64,000 nt of DNA, taken from the NCBI GenBank assembly GCA_015063795.1, contig SVTL01000007.1, positions 1 through 64,000 of the forward strand. The letters run 5' to 3'. The DNA comes from Oscillospiraceae bacterium. GTDB lineage: Bacteria > Bacillota > Clostridia > Oscillospirales > CAG-272. Below, one piece after another: positions 41,905 through 50,283 of this stretch (position 1 is the stretch's first letter; the number at the start of each line of letters is the position of its first letter). Both the position numbers and the translations under genes were made by a program. The notes beneath the pieces are model-generated. The model saw only the letters and a list, made by a program, of their open reading frames with translations. It was not told where the DNA came from and ran no database searches.

Positions 41905-41924
41905 CATTTTGCGCCGTATGTCAA
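41896..41924 (-). promoter_or_regulatory. Promoter of the TetR/acyltransferase/acyl-CoA ligase operon
   Basis: Minus-strand TTGACA and TACACT are 17 bases apart; the -10 lies within the palindrome at 41889-41904. Confidence 0.8.
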
Positions 41925-41990
41925 GAAGTGACAAACAGATTTTGAATATTTAAGAATTGGAGTGTGAAAAAAGAATAATCGATGTGAAAA

Positions 41991-42052
41991 AAACAACAAA
42001 ATCCCCCTTGCAAGCCGTTGAGGGTTCGGCCGCAAAGGGGATCGTTTTGTTG
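41991..42052 (-). terminator. Terminator after the first M20 gene
   Basis: On the minus strand AACAAAA..ATCCCCTTTGC pairs with TTGCAAGGGGGATTTTGTT in a long imperfect stem, followed by GTTTTTTT. Confidence 0.75.
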
Positions 42053-42064
42053 TGAAAGGGAAGC

Positions 42065-43237
42065 TCAGAAGGATTCGGGCAGGTTCAGCAGGGTATGGAG
42101 CAGGATATCGGTGCGGGGAACGAGCGTTGCCAGATCCGCCCATTCGTCATGGGTGTGGAATTTGCCTCCGATGGGGCCGATCGAATCGATGACGGGGATG
42201 CCTGCCTGCGAGATGTTGGCCGCATCGCTGCCGCCGCGGCTGGAGGTCTGTGCGATCTCCTTGCCGCAGACCGCCTTGTGACAGGAAGCATACAGATCGG
42301 CCAGCGTCTGCGTGCCCTCGGTGAAGAGGGTGGAGGGGCGGAAGCTGAAGCGGTCCAGGATGCCCTCGGTGTCCTCCACATGGACGGTCTGTTCCGCCTT
42401 TTGCAGAATGGCTTCGGCCTGTTCGAAGGCGGCATTGTCCTTGTAGCGCACGTCGATGCTGAAGCGGCAGTGCTCGGGGACCACGTTGGTGACCGTTCCG
42501 CCTTCGATGGTGCCGCAGTTGAAGGTCAGTCTCTCGATCTCGGACTGCCCTTCGATGTCGATGATCTTATGAGCCGCCTCCTTGATGGCGCTGCGCCCCT
42601 TGTCGTAGAAAACGCCGGCGTGGGCAGGGACACCGCGGATGCTCATCTCGTAACGGGCAACGCCGAAGCGGTAGGTGGTGAATTTGTCGGGGTAGCCGCA
42701 TTCGAGGCTGAAGGCGCAGAAGGCACCCTTGGCTTCGTTGAGGAGGAAATCGCGTCCCTCCTGCCCCGAATAGAGATTGCTGACCTCCTCATCGGGGGAG
42801 AGGACCAGCTTGACGGGACGGTCGGCATAGCCGATGGTTTTCAGCGTGTAGAGCGCCAGCAGACCGCTGACGATGCCGGCCTTGCAGTCCAGCACGCCGG
42901 GACCGTAGAGGATGCCGTCCTCGATGCGGATGGGATCCTCGCCGAATTCACCCACCGCGAAAACGGTGTCCATGTGGGCGGCGAAGAGGATGGGCTCTTT
43001 GTGTGAGCCGTTGTTGTATTCGATCACAACACCGTCGCCCGCCTTGTCAAAGGGGACGGTGCGGTGCGAAAAGCCCAGCTTCTCGGCAAAGGTCTTGACG
43101 AGCTGTCCCACCCTGTCCACGCATTCCTTGCGCGCGGAGGGGCTTTCGGCTTTGACCAGCTCCAGCCAGAAGGCGATGAATTCCTCTTTTTTCTCCTCCA
43201 TGAGAGGAGCGAGGTTGTTGTTTCGTGTGATGGTCAT
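42065..43237 (-). CDS. M20 family metallopeptidase, paralogue A (glutamate carboxypeptidase-like)
   Basis: A 390-residue dizinc peptidase. Motifs: AAHMDTVF (zinc His, catalytic Asp), VLDCKAGI (bridging Asp), SPDEEVSN (catalytic Glu plus zinc Glu), LECGYPDKF (second-zinc acidic residue), the lid/dimer domain at IRGVPAHAGVFYDKGRSAI, and SSRGGSDAAN with a later HTHDEW histidine. No signal peptide, so cytoplasmic. AAAGGA lies before the start at 43237. It is the last of three tandem paralogues and is probably cotranscribed with paralogue B, 50 bases upstream. It resembles carboxypeptidase G2 and other glutamate carboxypeptidases, but the substrate is unknown. Confidence 0.88.
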   Translation of the reverse strand: MTITRNNNLAPLMEEKKEEFIAFWLELVKAESPSARKECVDRVGQLVKTFAEKLGFSHRTVPFDKAGDGVVIEYNNGSHKEPILFAAHMDTVFAVGEFGEDPIRIEDGILYGPGVLDCKAGIVSGLLALYTLKTIGYADRPVKLVLSPDEEVSNLYSGQEGRDFLLNEAKGAFCAFSLECGYPDKFTTYRFGVARYEMSIRGVPAHAGVFYDKGRSAIKEAAHKIIDIEGQSEIERLTFNCGTIEGGTVTNVVPEHCRFSIDVRYKDNAAFEQAEAILQKAEQTVHVEDTEGILDRFSFRPSTLFTEGTQTLADLYASCHKAVCGKEIAQTSSRGGSDAANISQAGIPVIDSIGPIGGKFHTHDEWADLATLVPRTDILLHTLLNLPESF

Positions 43238-43287
43238 GGTGTATCCTTTCTTGTCGGTCTTGGATCGTCCGATGCGGGGAATGAGAA

Positions 43288-44463
43288 TCAGAGGCTCTTC
43301 GGCAGATTGTGGATGGCCTGCGTGATGATCTCCGCACGGGGGAGCAGGGTAGCGGAATCCGCCCACTCCTGCTTGGTGTGGAAGAGACTGCCGATGATGC
43401 CCACCGTATCGATGATGGGGAGACCGGTCTCGGCCATGTTGGACGCATCGCTGCCGCCGCGGCTTCCGCCTGTGATGGCGATGTCCTTTCCGGTAACGGC
43501 CTTGTGGCAGGCCACATACAGCTCAGCCAGCTTCAGCGAGGCCGGCGTTTCGGTCATGCAGGGACGGAAGCTGACCGATTCGAGCGTGCAGGACGTGTCC
43601 TCCACAAAGACGGTGTCGGAAACGCGCTGAAGGATCTCCTGAGCTTCCTTTTGAGCGTCCTTGTCGCGGAAGCGGGTGTCGATTCCCACTTTGCAATGCT
43701 CGGGGACCACGTTGGTGACCGTGCCGCCCTCAATGGTGCCGCAGTTGAAGGTCATGCGCTCGAGGATAGATTCCTTTTCCAGCGCGATGATCTTGTGCGC
43801 GGCCTCCTTGATGGCGCTGCGCCCCTTGTCATAGAAGACGCCGGCGTGGGCAGGGACGCCCTTGATGAGGAAGTTGTTTCTCAGAATGCCGAAGCGGGAG
43901 ACGATGAAGCGTTCCTCATAGCCGCCGTCGAGATTGAACGCGCAGAAGGAGCCCTTGGCCTCGCGGCGGATGAAATCCCGTCCCGCCTGACCGGAGTAGG
44001 TGTTGCTCCCCTCCTCGTCTGGCGTCAGCATCAGCTTGGCGGGGCGGTCGGTATAGCCGCTTTCCTTCAGCAGATACAGGATGGCGATGCCGAGAACGAT
44101 ACCGGATTTGCAGTCATGCACGCCGGGACCGTAGAGGATGCTGCCCTCCTGACGGAAGAGGTTTTCGCCGAATTCGCCCACCTCAAAAACGGTGTCCATG
44201 TGGGCGCCGAGGAGGATGGGGGCTTCCTTTGAGCCGTTGTTGTATTCGATGACAACGCCGTCGCCTGCCTTTTCAAAGGGGACGGTGCGGTGCGAGAGAC
44301 CGAGTTCCTCGGCAAAGGCCTTGGCGATCTGTCCGACCTTGTCCACGCACGCCTTGTCCGAAGAGGGGCTTTCGGCTAACACCAGCTCCTTCCAGAATTC
44401 GAGGAATCGGCTTTCCATGGGGCGGAAGAGATCGGCAATGCCGTTGATTTTCTGTATGGTCAT
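43288..44463 (-). CDS. M20 family metallopeptidase, paralogue B
   Basis: A 391-residue dizinc peptidase collinear with its neighbours. Motifs: GAHMDTVFEVGEFGE, GVHDCKSGIVLG, TPDEEGSNTYSGQ, then LDGGYEERF where paralogues A and C have Glu rather than Asp at the second-zinc position, KGVPAHAGVFYDKGRSAI, and GGSRGGSDASNM. The start at 44463 is preceded by AAAGGAC. It has a good promoter (TTGACA-17-TAAACT), which should also serve paralogue A. Substrate unknown. Confidence 0.88.
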   Translation of the reverse strand: MTIQKINGIADLFRPMESRFLEFWKELVLAESPSSDKACVDKVGQIAKAFAEELGLSHRTVPFEKAGDGVVIEYNNGSKEAPILLGAHMDTVFEVGEFGENLFRQEGSILYGPGVHDCKSGIVLGIAILYLLKESGYTDRPAKLMLTPDEEGSNTYSGQAGRDFIRREAKGSFCAFNLDGGYEERFIVSRFGILRNNFLIKGVPAHAGVFYDKGRSAIKEAAHKIIALEKESILERMTFNCGTIEGGTVTNVVPEHCKVGIDTRFRDKDAQKEAQEILQRVSDTVFVEDTSCTLESVSFRPCMTETPASLKLAELYVACHKAVTGKDIAITGGSRGGSDASNMAETGLPIIDTVGIIGSLFHTKQEWADSATLLPRAEIITQAIHNLPKSL

Positions 44464-44502
44464 GATGCTTTGTCCTTTCGCGTTATCGTTTTTTCTTCTT
44501 TC

Positions 44503-44531
44503 AGTTTAAACGGAATGCTTCTTTTTGTCAA
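44503..44531 (-). promoter_or_regulatory. Promoter for M20 paralogues B and A
   Basis: A perfect minus-strand TTGACA and TAAACT are 17 bases apart, about 40 bases before the start codon of paralogue B. Confidence 0.8.
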
Positions 44532-44582
44532 GGAAAAGTGAGGTTTTTTTCAAGAAAAGGCAAAAAATTCTCAGGCAAAGAA

Positions 44583-44609
44583 AAGCCGCACGGCGGAGAA
44601 CCGTACGGC
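44583..44609 (-). terminator. Terminator after M20 paralogue C
   Basis: Minus-strand GCCGTACGG, 7-base loop, CCGTGCGGC, followed by TTTTCTTT. It separates paralogue C from the B-A unit. Confidence 0.8.
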
Positions 44610-44621
44610 AGTTATGCTGTT

Positions 44622-45797
44622 TTACAGGCTTTTGGGCAGGTTGAAGATGGTCTGCAGCACCAGGTCGGTACGGGAGACGAGGGTCTTGGTGTCCACCCAC
44701 TCCTCCTTGGTGTGCGCCATGCCGCCGATGGGGGCCAGCGAATCGATGGCAGGGACACCGGCCTTGGTGAAGTAAGCGGCATCGCTTCCGCCGCGGGTGT
44801 GGAAGAAGTTGAGCTTCTCGCCCTTCAGCGCCTGGTGGCACTCGTTGTAGAGCTCGGCCAGCTTGCCGATGTGCTCATCGAAGGGCATGGTGGGACGGTC
44901 GCTGACGCGGATGATCTCGGCGGTGGTGTCGCCCACATAGGACTTGGCGGCTTCACGCTGAAGAATGGCATCGGCGACGGCGGCATCCTCGGGAGTCTTG
45001 ACACGGATGTCGATGCCGAATTCGCAGAATTCAGGGACAACGTTGGTGACCGTGCCGCCCTTGATGGTGCCGCAGTTGAAGGTCATGCAGTCCAGCTTCG
45101 CTTCCTTTTCGATGTTAACGATCTTGTAAGCCGCTTCCTTGATGGCGCTGCGTCCCTTGTCGTAGAAAACGCCGGCGTGTGCCGAAACACCCTTGACACG
45201 AATGGTACGGCGCAGGATGCCGAAGCGGGAGACGGTGAATTTATCGGGATAGCCGCTCTCCAGATTGAATTCGCAGAAGCCGCCCTTGCCCTCGTCCAGC
45301 ATGAAGGCCACGCCGGGAGCGCCGGAGCAGGAGGTGCTGACCTCTTCGTCGGGGGAGAGGATGAGCTTGACGGGACGCTCGCTGTAGCCAAGCTCCTTGA
45401 GTGTGAGCATGCCCAGCAGAGCCTGAACGATACCGGCCTTGCAGTCCAGCACGCCGGGGCCGCGGAGGATGCCCTGTTCGTCCAGCGAGACGGGCTTGTC
45501 GCCGAATTCGCCCACGTCATACACGGTATCCATGTGAGCGCCGAGGAGAATGGGCGCTTCCTTCGAGCCGTTGTTGTATTCGATGACAACGCCGTCGCCT
45601 GCCTTTTCAAAGGGGATGCGTCTGCAGGTGAAGCCAAGCTCCTTGGCGAAGGAAATGATATAATCGGCCACCTTGTCCACGCAGTCCTTGCGGGCGGAGG
45701 GGCTTTCGATCTCGGCCAAGCCCACCCAGAAGCGGACGAAGCGTTCCTGCTCCCTCTCTAAGATCGGGAGTGTTTCTTTGCGAATGGTAACAGACAT
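44622..45797 (-). CDS. M20 family metallopeptidase, paralogue C
   Basis: A 391-residue homologue of A and B. Motifs: GAHMDTVYDVGEFGD, GVLDCKAGIVQA, SPDEEVSTSCSG, LESGYPDKF, KGVSAHAGVFYDKGRSAI (Ser where A and B have Pro) and FFHTRGGSDAAYF. The start MSVTIRKETL at 45797 has AAAGGA seven bases upstream; the frame open to 45941 contains leader sequence only. It has its own promoter and terminator, unlike A and B. Three copies in a row indicate local duplication and possibly divided substrate ranges. Confidence 0.88.
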   Translation of the reverse strand: MSVTIRKETLPILEREQERFVRFWVGLAEIESPSARKDCVDKVADYIISFAKELGFTCRRIPFEKAGDGVVIEYNNGSKEAPILLGAHMDTVYDVGEFGDKPVSLDEQGILRGPGVLDCKAGIVQALLGMLTLKELGYSERPVKLILSPDEEVSTSCSGAPGVAFMLDEGKGGFCEFNLESGYPDKFTVSRFGILRRTIRVKGVSAHAGVFYDKGRSAIKEAAYKIVNIEKEAKLDCMTFNCGTIKGGTVTNVVPEFCEFGIDIRVKTPEDAAVADAILQREAAKSYVGDTTAEIIRVSDRPTMPFDEHIGKLAELYNECHQALKGEKLNFFHTRGGSDAAYFTKAGVPAIDSLAPIGGMAHTKEEWVDTKTLVSRTDLVLQTIFNLPKSL

Positions 45798-45857
45798 GAC
45801 AAAGTCCTTTCTGATAAAACAAATTTGCAGAACCTGCGGATAAAATGCCGTAGGTAT

Positions 45858-45895
45858 GCCGTACCGACTCCTTGGAAAAGAGAAATCGGTACGGC
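45858..45895 (-). repeat. Perfect 10-bp inverted repeat in the paralogue C leader
   Basis: GCCGTACCGA and TCGGTACGGC flank an 18-base loop, inside the predicted 5' untranslated region of paralogue C. There is no T run, so it is not a terminator; it may be an RNA structure or a protein-binding site. Confidence 0.5.
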
Positions 45896-45912
45896 TCACA
45901 ATCGGATATGCT

Positions 45913-45941
45913 ATTATAACACGGATTGACCGTCCGCGCAA
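45913..45941 (-). promoter_or_regulatory. Promoter for M20 paralogue C
   Basis: Minus-strand TTGCGC and a perfect TATAAT are 17 bases apart, giving a leader of about 110 bases. Confidence 0.7.
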
Positions 45942-45956
45942 TCACGTCCTTTTTTC

Positions 45957-46003
45957 CTGTTTCTCAACCGTTCGTGGAGCTTTTCCATTCGGTTGAAGTG
46001 ACA
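45957..46003. repeat. Stem-loop between the SLH gene and the M20 cluster
   Basis: CCTGT..TCAACCG pairs with CGGTTGA..ACAGG around a loop of about 18 bases, just past the SLH stop codon. On the minus strand it is followed by AAAAAAGG rather than T, so it is not a normal intrinsic terminator but may stabilise the mRNA end. Confidence 0.4.
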
Positions 46004-46023
46004 GGCGGGAGCGATCGGCGCGA

Positions 46024-48048
46024 TCAGTCGAGGATCAGGATGCGGTAGAGAGCAACGGCCATGTCCACACGGATCAGGTTCTCGTTGGGACGGATGTTGC
46101 CGTTGGCATCGGGATCGAGAACACCGGCATTGGCCAGCGCCTTGATGGCATCGGCTGCATACGAGGCAACAGAGGTCTGGTCATTGAAGCTGACCGTCTT
46201 GGTGGAATCCAGCTTCACGCCCACCTTGTCCAGCGTGCGGAGGATCAGGGTGAAGGCCTCCTGACGGGTGATGGAGGAATCGGGATCAAACTTGTTGTCG
46301 CCGCGACCCTGCGCGATGCCCATGGCCTTGGCAACGCCGATGGCCTGATAGTAGTAGCTGTTGGTCGGGACATCGGAGAAGTTCTCGGAGAAGGCGGCGT
46401 TCAGGTTGTAGGCACGGTAGAGCATGAGGATGAAGTCGCCGCGCTTGATGTTGGCGGCGGGAACATAGGTGGTGGCGGTCATACCGTTGACGACCTTTTC
46501 CTCATACAGATAGTCGATGGCGCCGGCTGCCCAGGCGTAAGAGGCATCCACGTCGGTGAAGTAGTCGCTCTTGGGCTTGGACTGGCTGTGCGCGGCGGTG
46601 ACATCCACAATGATGGTGCCGCTGATGGCGGACGTTTCGGTGTAAGCCATGTAGAGGATGGTAACCTTACCCGAGAAGTTGGCGGCGGGAGTAAAGGAGA
46701 CGTACTTGAGCATGGGCGATTCGTCCAGCTTGTACTGATACTTGGGGCTGATCGGGACGGGGTTGCCGAAGTTGTAGGTCAGCGTACCGCCCTTGGCATC
46801 GGGCTGGGTGAAGGTGACATATTCGATCTCCGCGTCGGAGAAGGCCTTGACCACCGATTCGAAGTCGCTCTGCTTGAAGGTGACGAACTTGTCGGAGGTG
46901 GTGGCATAATTCAGCGTCTTGGGCAGGGTGATGCCGATAACGATCTTACCCTTCACAAACACGCCGGAGGAGGTGTAGGCGGTGAATTCGATCTCCGCAT
47001 TGCCGGTATAGGAGCCGCTGGGCAGGAAAGCAACCTCGCCCAGATAGGGAGATTCGTAGAAATAATATCTCTCGTCGGCAGACACATTGGTGGTGTATGC
47101 GGTACGGGAGGTAGCGCCGTAAACCAGCTTGCCCTTGGAGGATTCGGGAAGAGTGAATACTACGTAATGCAGAGGCTCATCGGTGTACTTGAGGCAGAAT
47201 TCGTTGAAGTCCTGACGGTCGAAGCGGACCAGACCGTTGGAGTCCACGCGGTAGTTCAGGTTGTCCACCGAGCCGACGGTGATGCGGATCTTGCCCTTGT
47301 AGGACTCGTTGGTGGTGGTATAGGCGGTGTATTCAAACTCCGCAATGCCGGTAAAGCCGGCGCGGGGAATGAAGGTCAGCGAGGAGATGCGGGGGGAGAT
47401 ACCGTTGTAGGTGAAGTAGGCACTGCCGGAAATTTCAGAGAAGGTATTGGTATCGGTGAAGTTGTAAACGATTTTGCCGCCGCTGTTGCTGTTGGCATCG
47501 TTGATATAAATGCGGGAGAGGGAGGTGCCCGTGCGGATCAGCGCCACATTGTTGAAGTCGGCTTCCGCGAAGGTGACAACCTTATTGTCCTCGGTGGTAT
47601 AGGTGATGATCTGCGAATCAGCATTGAAGGCGTTGATGTGGATGGCAAAGGTCAGGTACTGGGTTGTGGTGTAGTAGATGCGCATCTGAATGTCTTCCGT
47701 GCCCTCGGAGTGAGCAAGGTAGTAGGACGAGACCAACTCGCCGTACATATAGGGCTTGCTTTCCACCAACACCTCGCCGCTGGAGCCGTTGAACCAGCCA
47801 TAGGTGTTGCCGGCGTTGTCGAACATGATGTACTGGATGGACTGCCCGGTCTGCGCGAGCACGGAATCGTTCAGCGAAGAGAAGGTGACATCGGAGGAGA
47901 GGTAGAGGGGCTGATCAACGATCGCGGTGTAGAAAACGCCGCCGGCATCGCCGGTGTTGACGTCTGCCGCCGAAGCGCCGATGGCAAGCAGCGAGGCTGT
48001 CAGAGCGATGAGAAGGATCAGAATCCCTTTTTTGAATGTGTTTTTCAT
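46024..48048 (-). CDS. S-layer homology (SLH) domain surface protein with internal repeats
   Basis: A secreted protein of 674 residues. Signal peptide 1-27 (MKNTFKKGILILLIALTASL.. ending GASA). The body has at least three repeats of about 125 residues, each closing with a pattern like FIPRAGFTGIAEFEYTAYT, FLPSGSYTGNAEIEFTAYT or FTPAANFSGKVTILYMAYT followed by a GKI-type beta strand; they look like Ig-type or cadherin-like beta domains. The C-terminal 180 residues contain three SLH modules (FTDVDASYAWAAGAIDYLYE; FSDVPTNSYYYQAIGVAKAM; FNDQTSVASYAADAIKALAN), which bind pyruvylated wall polymers. Start 48048 follows AAAGGA; the frame open to 48150 is leader. Function: wall-anchored structural or adhesive protein. 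Confidence 0.88.
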   Translation of the reverse strand: MKNTFKKGILILLIALTASLLAIGASAADVNTGDAGGVFYTAIVDQPLYLSSDVTFSSLNDSVLAQTGQSIQYIMFDNAGNTYGWFNGSSGEVLVESKPYMYGELVSSYYLAHSEGTEDIQMRIYYTTTQYLTFAIHINAFNADSQIITYTTEDNKVVTFAEADFNNVALIRTGTSLSRIYINDANSNSGGKIVYNFTDTNTFSEISGSAYFTYNGISPRISSLTFIPRAGFTGIAEFEYTAYTTTNESYKGKIRITVGSVDNLNYRVDSNGLVRFDRQDFNEFCLKYTDEPLHYVVFTLPESSKGKLVYGATSRTAYTTNVSADERYYFYESPYLGEVAFLPSGSYTGNAEIEFTAYTSSGVFVKGKIVIGITLPKTLNYATTSDKFVTFKQSDFESVVKAFSDAEIEYVTFTQPDAKGGTLTYNFGNPVPISPKYQYKLDESPMLKYVSFTPAANFSGKVTILYMAYTETSAISGTIIVDVTAAHSQSKPKSDYFTDVDASYAWAAGAIDYLYEEKVVNGMTATTYVPAANIKRGDFILMLYRAYNLNAAFSENFSDVPTNSYYYQAIGVAKAMGIAQGRGDNKFDPDSSITRQEAFTLILRTLDKVGVKLDSTKTVSFNDQTSVASYAADAIKALANAGVLDPDANGNIRPNENLIRVDMAVALYRILILD

Positions 48049-48170
48049 GAGTGATTTCCTTTCGGGTTTTGTCATTGGTTTTATGGCATAACACCAGATG
48101 CTCTGATGGTATACGGCGAAAATATGACGTTCTGAAACGAAATGAAACAAAACGGGTTCGTTTCGATGGA

Positions 48171-48187
48171 GTCAAAACGGTTTTGAC
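48171..48187. repeat. 17-bp palindrome GTCAAAACGGTTTTGAC
   Basis: A perfect inverted repeat with 8-bp arms and one central base lies between the trmH stop and the SLH gene. It lacks a T run on the trmH strand and has an operator-like form; role unknown. Confidence 0.4.
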
Positions 48188-48190
48188 GGG

Positions 48191-48976
48191 TTAGACTCGC
48201 TTTCCCTTAAAAAGTTCCCAGCAAAGGACGGCGGCCGCCGAGGAAACGTTGAGCGATTCGGCGGAGGGTGCCATCGGGATGATGACGCTCCCGCTGCAGG
48301 CGGCGATGACCTCCTGATCGAGCCCGTGTCCCTCGTTGCCCAGAACAAAGCAGATGCTTCCGTTTTTGTCTACCTCATTCAGAGAGCGCGAGCGGTCCGA
48401 CAGGGCGGTGGCATACACCGTGACGCCTTTTTCCTTCAGCGTTTCGATGGCGGAAAGCGGATCGCCGATGAGAGAAATGCGCTGACGGAAGAGCATCCCC
48501 ATCGCGGCGCGTACCGTTTTGGGATTGTAGAGATCGGCGCAGTCGCTTGTCAGCAGGAGGGAATCGATGCCGAAGGCGTATGCACTGCGGATGATGGTTC
48601 CCAGATTGCCCGGATCGCGCACCGAGGAAAGCATCAGCAAACGCTCACCGTCGGGGATGCGGTCGGAAAAACGGGTATGCAGATCGCTCTGGCAGAAGGC
48701 GGTGCAGAACACACCGTCGTGCGTGCCCACCTGCGAGAGCTTGTCGGCCACCGCTTCGGAAACGAGCGTGACCTTCTCCTGCGGCAGGGAAGGGAGGTCA
48801 GAGGCAGCCTGCTCGGTCAGCAGGATACGGTCGAGAGTCAGCTGCGGGCTGGCCAAAGCTTCTTTCAACAGCTTGCGCCCTTCAAAGAAGAACAGACCGC
48901 TTTCCTCCCGCTTTTTTCGATCCTTCAGCGCGCAGATGCCTGTGATCAGAGGGTTGGTTCGGCTGGTGATGATCAT
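48191..48976 (-). CDS. TrmH/SpoU family RNA 2'-O-methyltransferase
   Basis: A 261-residue SPOUT enzyme with an N-terminal RNA-binding substrate domain (SGLFFFEGRKLLKEAL) and the three SPOUT motifs: SSVRDPGNLGTIIRSAYAFG, CFVLGNEGHGL and IPMAPSAESLNVSSAAAVLC. These form the trefoil knot that binds SAM. It probably methylates a ribose in rRNA; the exact site is unknown. GAGGAG precedes the start. It follows the rplT terminator, where such a gene is often found in Firmicutes beside the ribosomal operon. Confidence 0.92.
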   Translation of the reverse strand: MIITSRTNPLITGICALKDRKKREESGLFFFEGRKLLKEALASPQLTLDRILLTEQAASDLPSLPQEKVTLVSEAVADKLSQVGTHDGVFCTAFCQSDLHTRFSDRIPDGERLLMLSSVRDPGNLGTIIRSAYAFGIDSLLLTSDCADLYNPKTVRAAMGMLFRQRISLIGDPLSAIETLKEKGVTVYATALSDRSRSLNEVDKNGSICFVLGNEGHGLDQEVIAACSGSVIIPMAPSAESLNVSSAAAVLCWELFKGKRV

Positions 48977-48992
48977 GGTTTGCTCCTCAAAG

Positions 48993-49019
48993 CAAAAGGG
49001 GACGGTGTGCCGTCCCCTT
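48993..49019 (-). terminator. Terminator after rplT
   Basis: Minus-strand AAGGGGACGG, 4-base loop, CCGTCCCCTT, followed by TTGCTTTG. A perfect 10-bp stem. Confidence 0.85.
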
Positions 49020-49028
49020 CAAGGTTTC

Positions 49029-49382
49029 TTACAAAGCCGCTTTTGCCTGTTCCACGAGAGAAGCGAAGGCTTCTTTGTCACTGACGGCGAGCTCAGAGAG
49101 CATTTTGCGGTTGAGGTTGATGCCGGCCTTCTTCAGACCGTGCATGAACTGAGAATAGTTGATACCGTTGACTTTCGCCTGAGCGGAAATACGGGTGATC
49201 CAGAGGGAACGGAAGTCTCTCTTCTTGAGTTTTCTTCCCGTGAAAGCGTAGTTACCGCTCTTCATGACGGCCTGTTTGGCCATCTTGAAGTGCTTGCTCT
49301 TGGAACCCCAGTAGCCTTTGGCAAGCTTGAGGATTTTATTTCTTCTCTTGCGAGTCATTACGGCGCCTTTAATGCGTGCCAT
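49029..49382 (-). CDS. rplT: 50S ribosomal protein L20
   Basis: A 117-residue basic protein needed for early 50S assembly. It begins [20 protein letters not shown] and contains [20 protein letters not shown] and [19 protein letters not shown], all L20 hallmarks. L20 also represses its own operon through the leader RNA in Firmicutes. Last gene of infC-rpmI-rplT, 33 bases after rpmI. Confidence 0.98.
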   Translation of the reverse strand: MARIKGAVMTRKRRNKILKLAKGYWGSKSKHFKMAKQAVMKSGNYAFTGRKLKKRDFRSLWITRISAQAKVNGINYSQFMHGLKKAGINLNRKMLSELAVSDKEAFASLVEQAKAAL

Positions 49383-49415
49383 GTTGGAAATTCCTCCTTA
49401 AAATTATCGGATAAG

Positions 49416-49616
49416 TTATCTTGCGTTGGGGAGCAGCGTTCTGACAGTCGGTGCGTTGGCCTCGCTGAGGTAAGCATTCTGACGAAGCTGTCTCTTTCTC
49501 TTGGGGGTCTTTATGCCGAGCTTGTGACGACGATGCGAACGGTTCATCTTTACAAGACCGCTTTTGGTGAGACTGAATCTTTTGGCCGTGGCTTTGTGGG
49601 ACTTGATCTTTGCCAT
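49416..49616 (-). CDS. rpmI: 50S ribosomal protein L35
   Basis: A 66-residue basic protein: MAKIKSHKATAKRFSLTKSG, then LVKMNRSHRRHKLGIKTPKR and LRQNAYLSEANAPTVR. It matches L35 in length and motif. It lies between infC (46-base gap) and rplT as in other Bacillota. Confidence 0.97.
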   Translation of the reverse strand: MAKIKSHKATAKRFSLTKSGLVKMNRSHRRHKLGIKTPKRKRQLRQNAYLSEANAPTVRTLLPNAR

Positions 49617-49662
49617 GGTTACCGGCCTCCTTTCTTTTTTTACAAAGTATTAACAAAAACGC

Positions 49663-50283
49663 TTATTGGGCGCTGTTCTGTTCGGGAGCTTGGTCTTTGT
49701 TCTCTGCGGCGGGCTTTTCGTCCTTGGGCTTTTCCTCTTTGGCCTTCTTGGCGGAAGCCTTCAGCGGAATGACCATCATGGACATGGCTCTTCCCTCGAG
49801 AACGGGACGCTTTTCTACCGTGCCGTGCTCGGCACAAGCCTCTTCGAATTTGGCAAGCAGCTCTCGTCCGATCTCCTGATGCGCCATCTGTCTGCCCTTG
49901 AACTTGACGATCACCTTCACCTTATCTCCGCCGGAGAGAAAACGCTTGGCGTGAGAAAGCTTGGTGTTGAAATCGTTGGTGTCGATGCGGCAGGTGAGCT
50001 GGATCTCCTTGATATCAACGATCTGCTGTTTTTTTCTCGCTTCTTTTTCTTTCTTGTCCCGCTCGAAACGGAATTTACCGTAATCCATCACGCGGCAGAC
50101 AGGCGGCTCGGCCTGAGGGGCGATGAGGACAAGATCCACTCCCTTTTCGTAGGCAAGGTCAAGCGCGGCCGCGTATGTCAGCATACCCAGCTGCTCGCCG
50201 TCATTTCCCACGACGCGGAGCATTTTGGAATCGGCAAAGCCGATCTCTTCGTTGATCGCGAGCTCTTTCGAATTGCTTTTTAT
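49663..50283 (-). CDS. infC: Translation initiation factor IF-3 with an AUA start codon
   Basis: IF-3 keeps 30S subunits free and checks start-codon pairing. The product (about 206 residues) reads KSNSKELAINEEIGFADSKM, then VVGNDGEQLGML, VCRVMDYGKFRFERDKKEKE and VIVKFKGRQMAHQEIG, all IF-3 motifs, and ends in a charged Lys/Glu/Pro/Ala tail longer than usual. The start is ATA at 50283-50281: GGAGGTG sits 7-9 bases before it, and there is no ATG, GTG or TTG in frame near it. Noncanonical starts such as AUU in E. coli infC are a known autoregulatory device. The longer open frame to 50382 runs through the leader terminator and is not used. Confidence 0.95.
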   Translation of the reverse strand: MKSNSKELAINEEIGFADSKMLRVVGNDGEQLGMLTYAAALDLAYEKGVDLVLIAPQAEPPVCRVMDYGKFRFERDKKEKEARKKQQIVDIKEIQLTCRIDTNDFNTKLSHAKRFLSGGDKVKVIVKFKGRQMAHQEIGRELLAKFEEACAEHGTVEKRPVLEGRAMSMMVIPLKASAKKAKEEKPKDEKPAAENKDQAPEQNSAQ

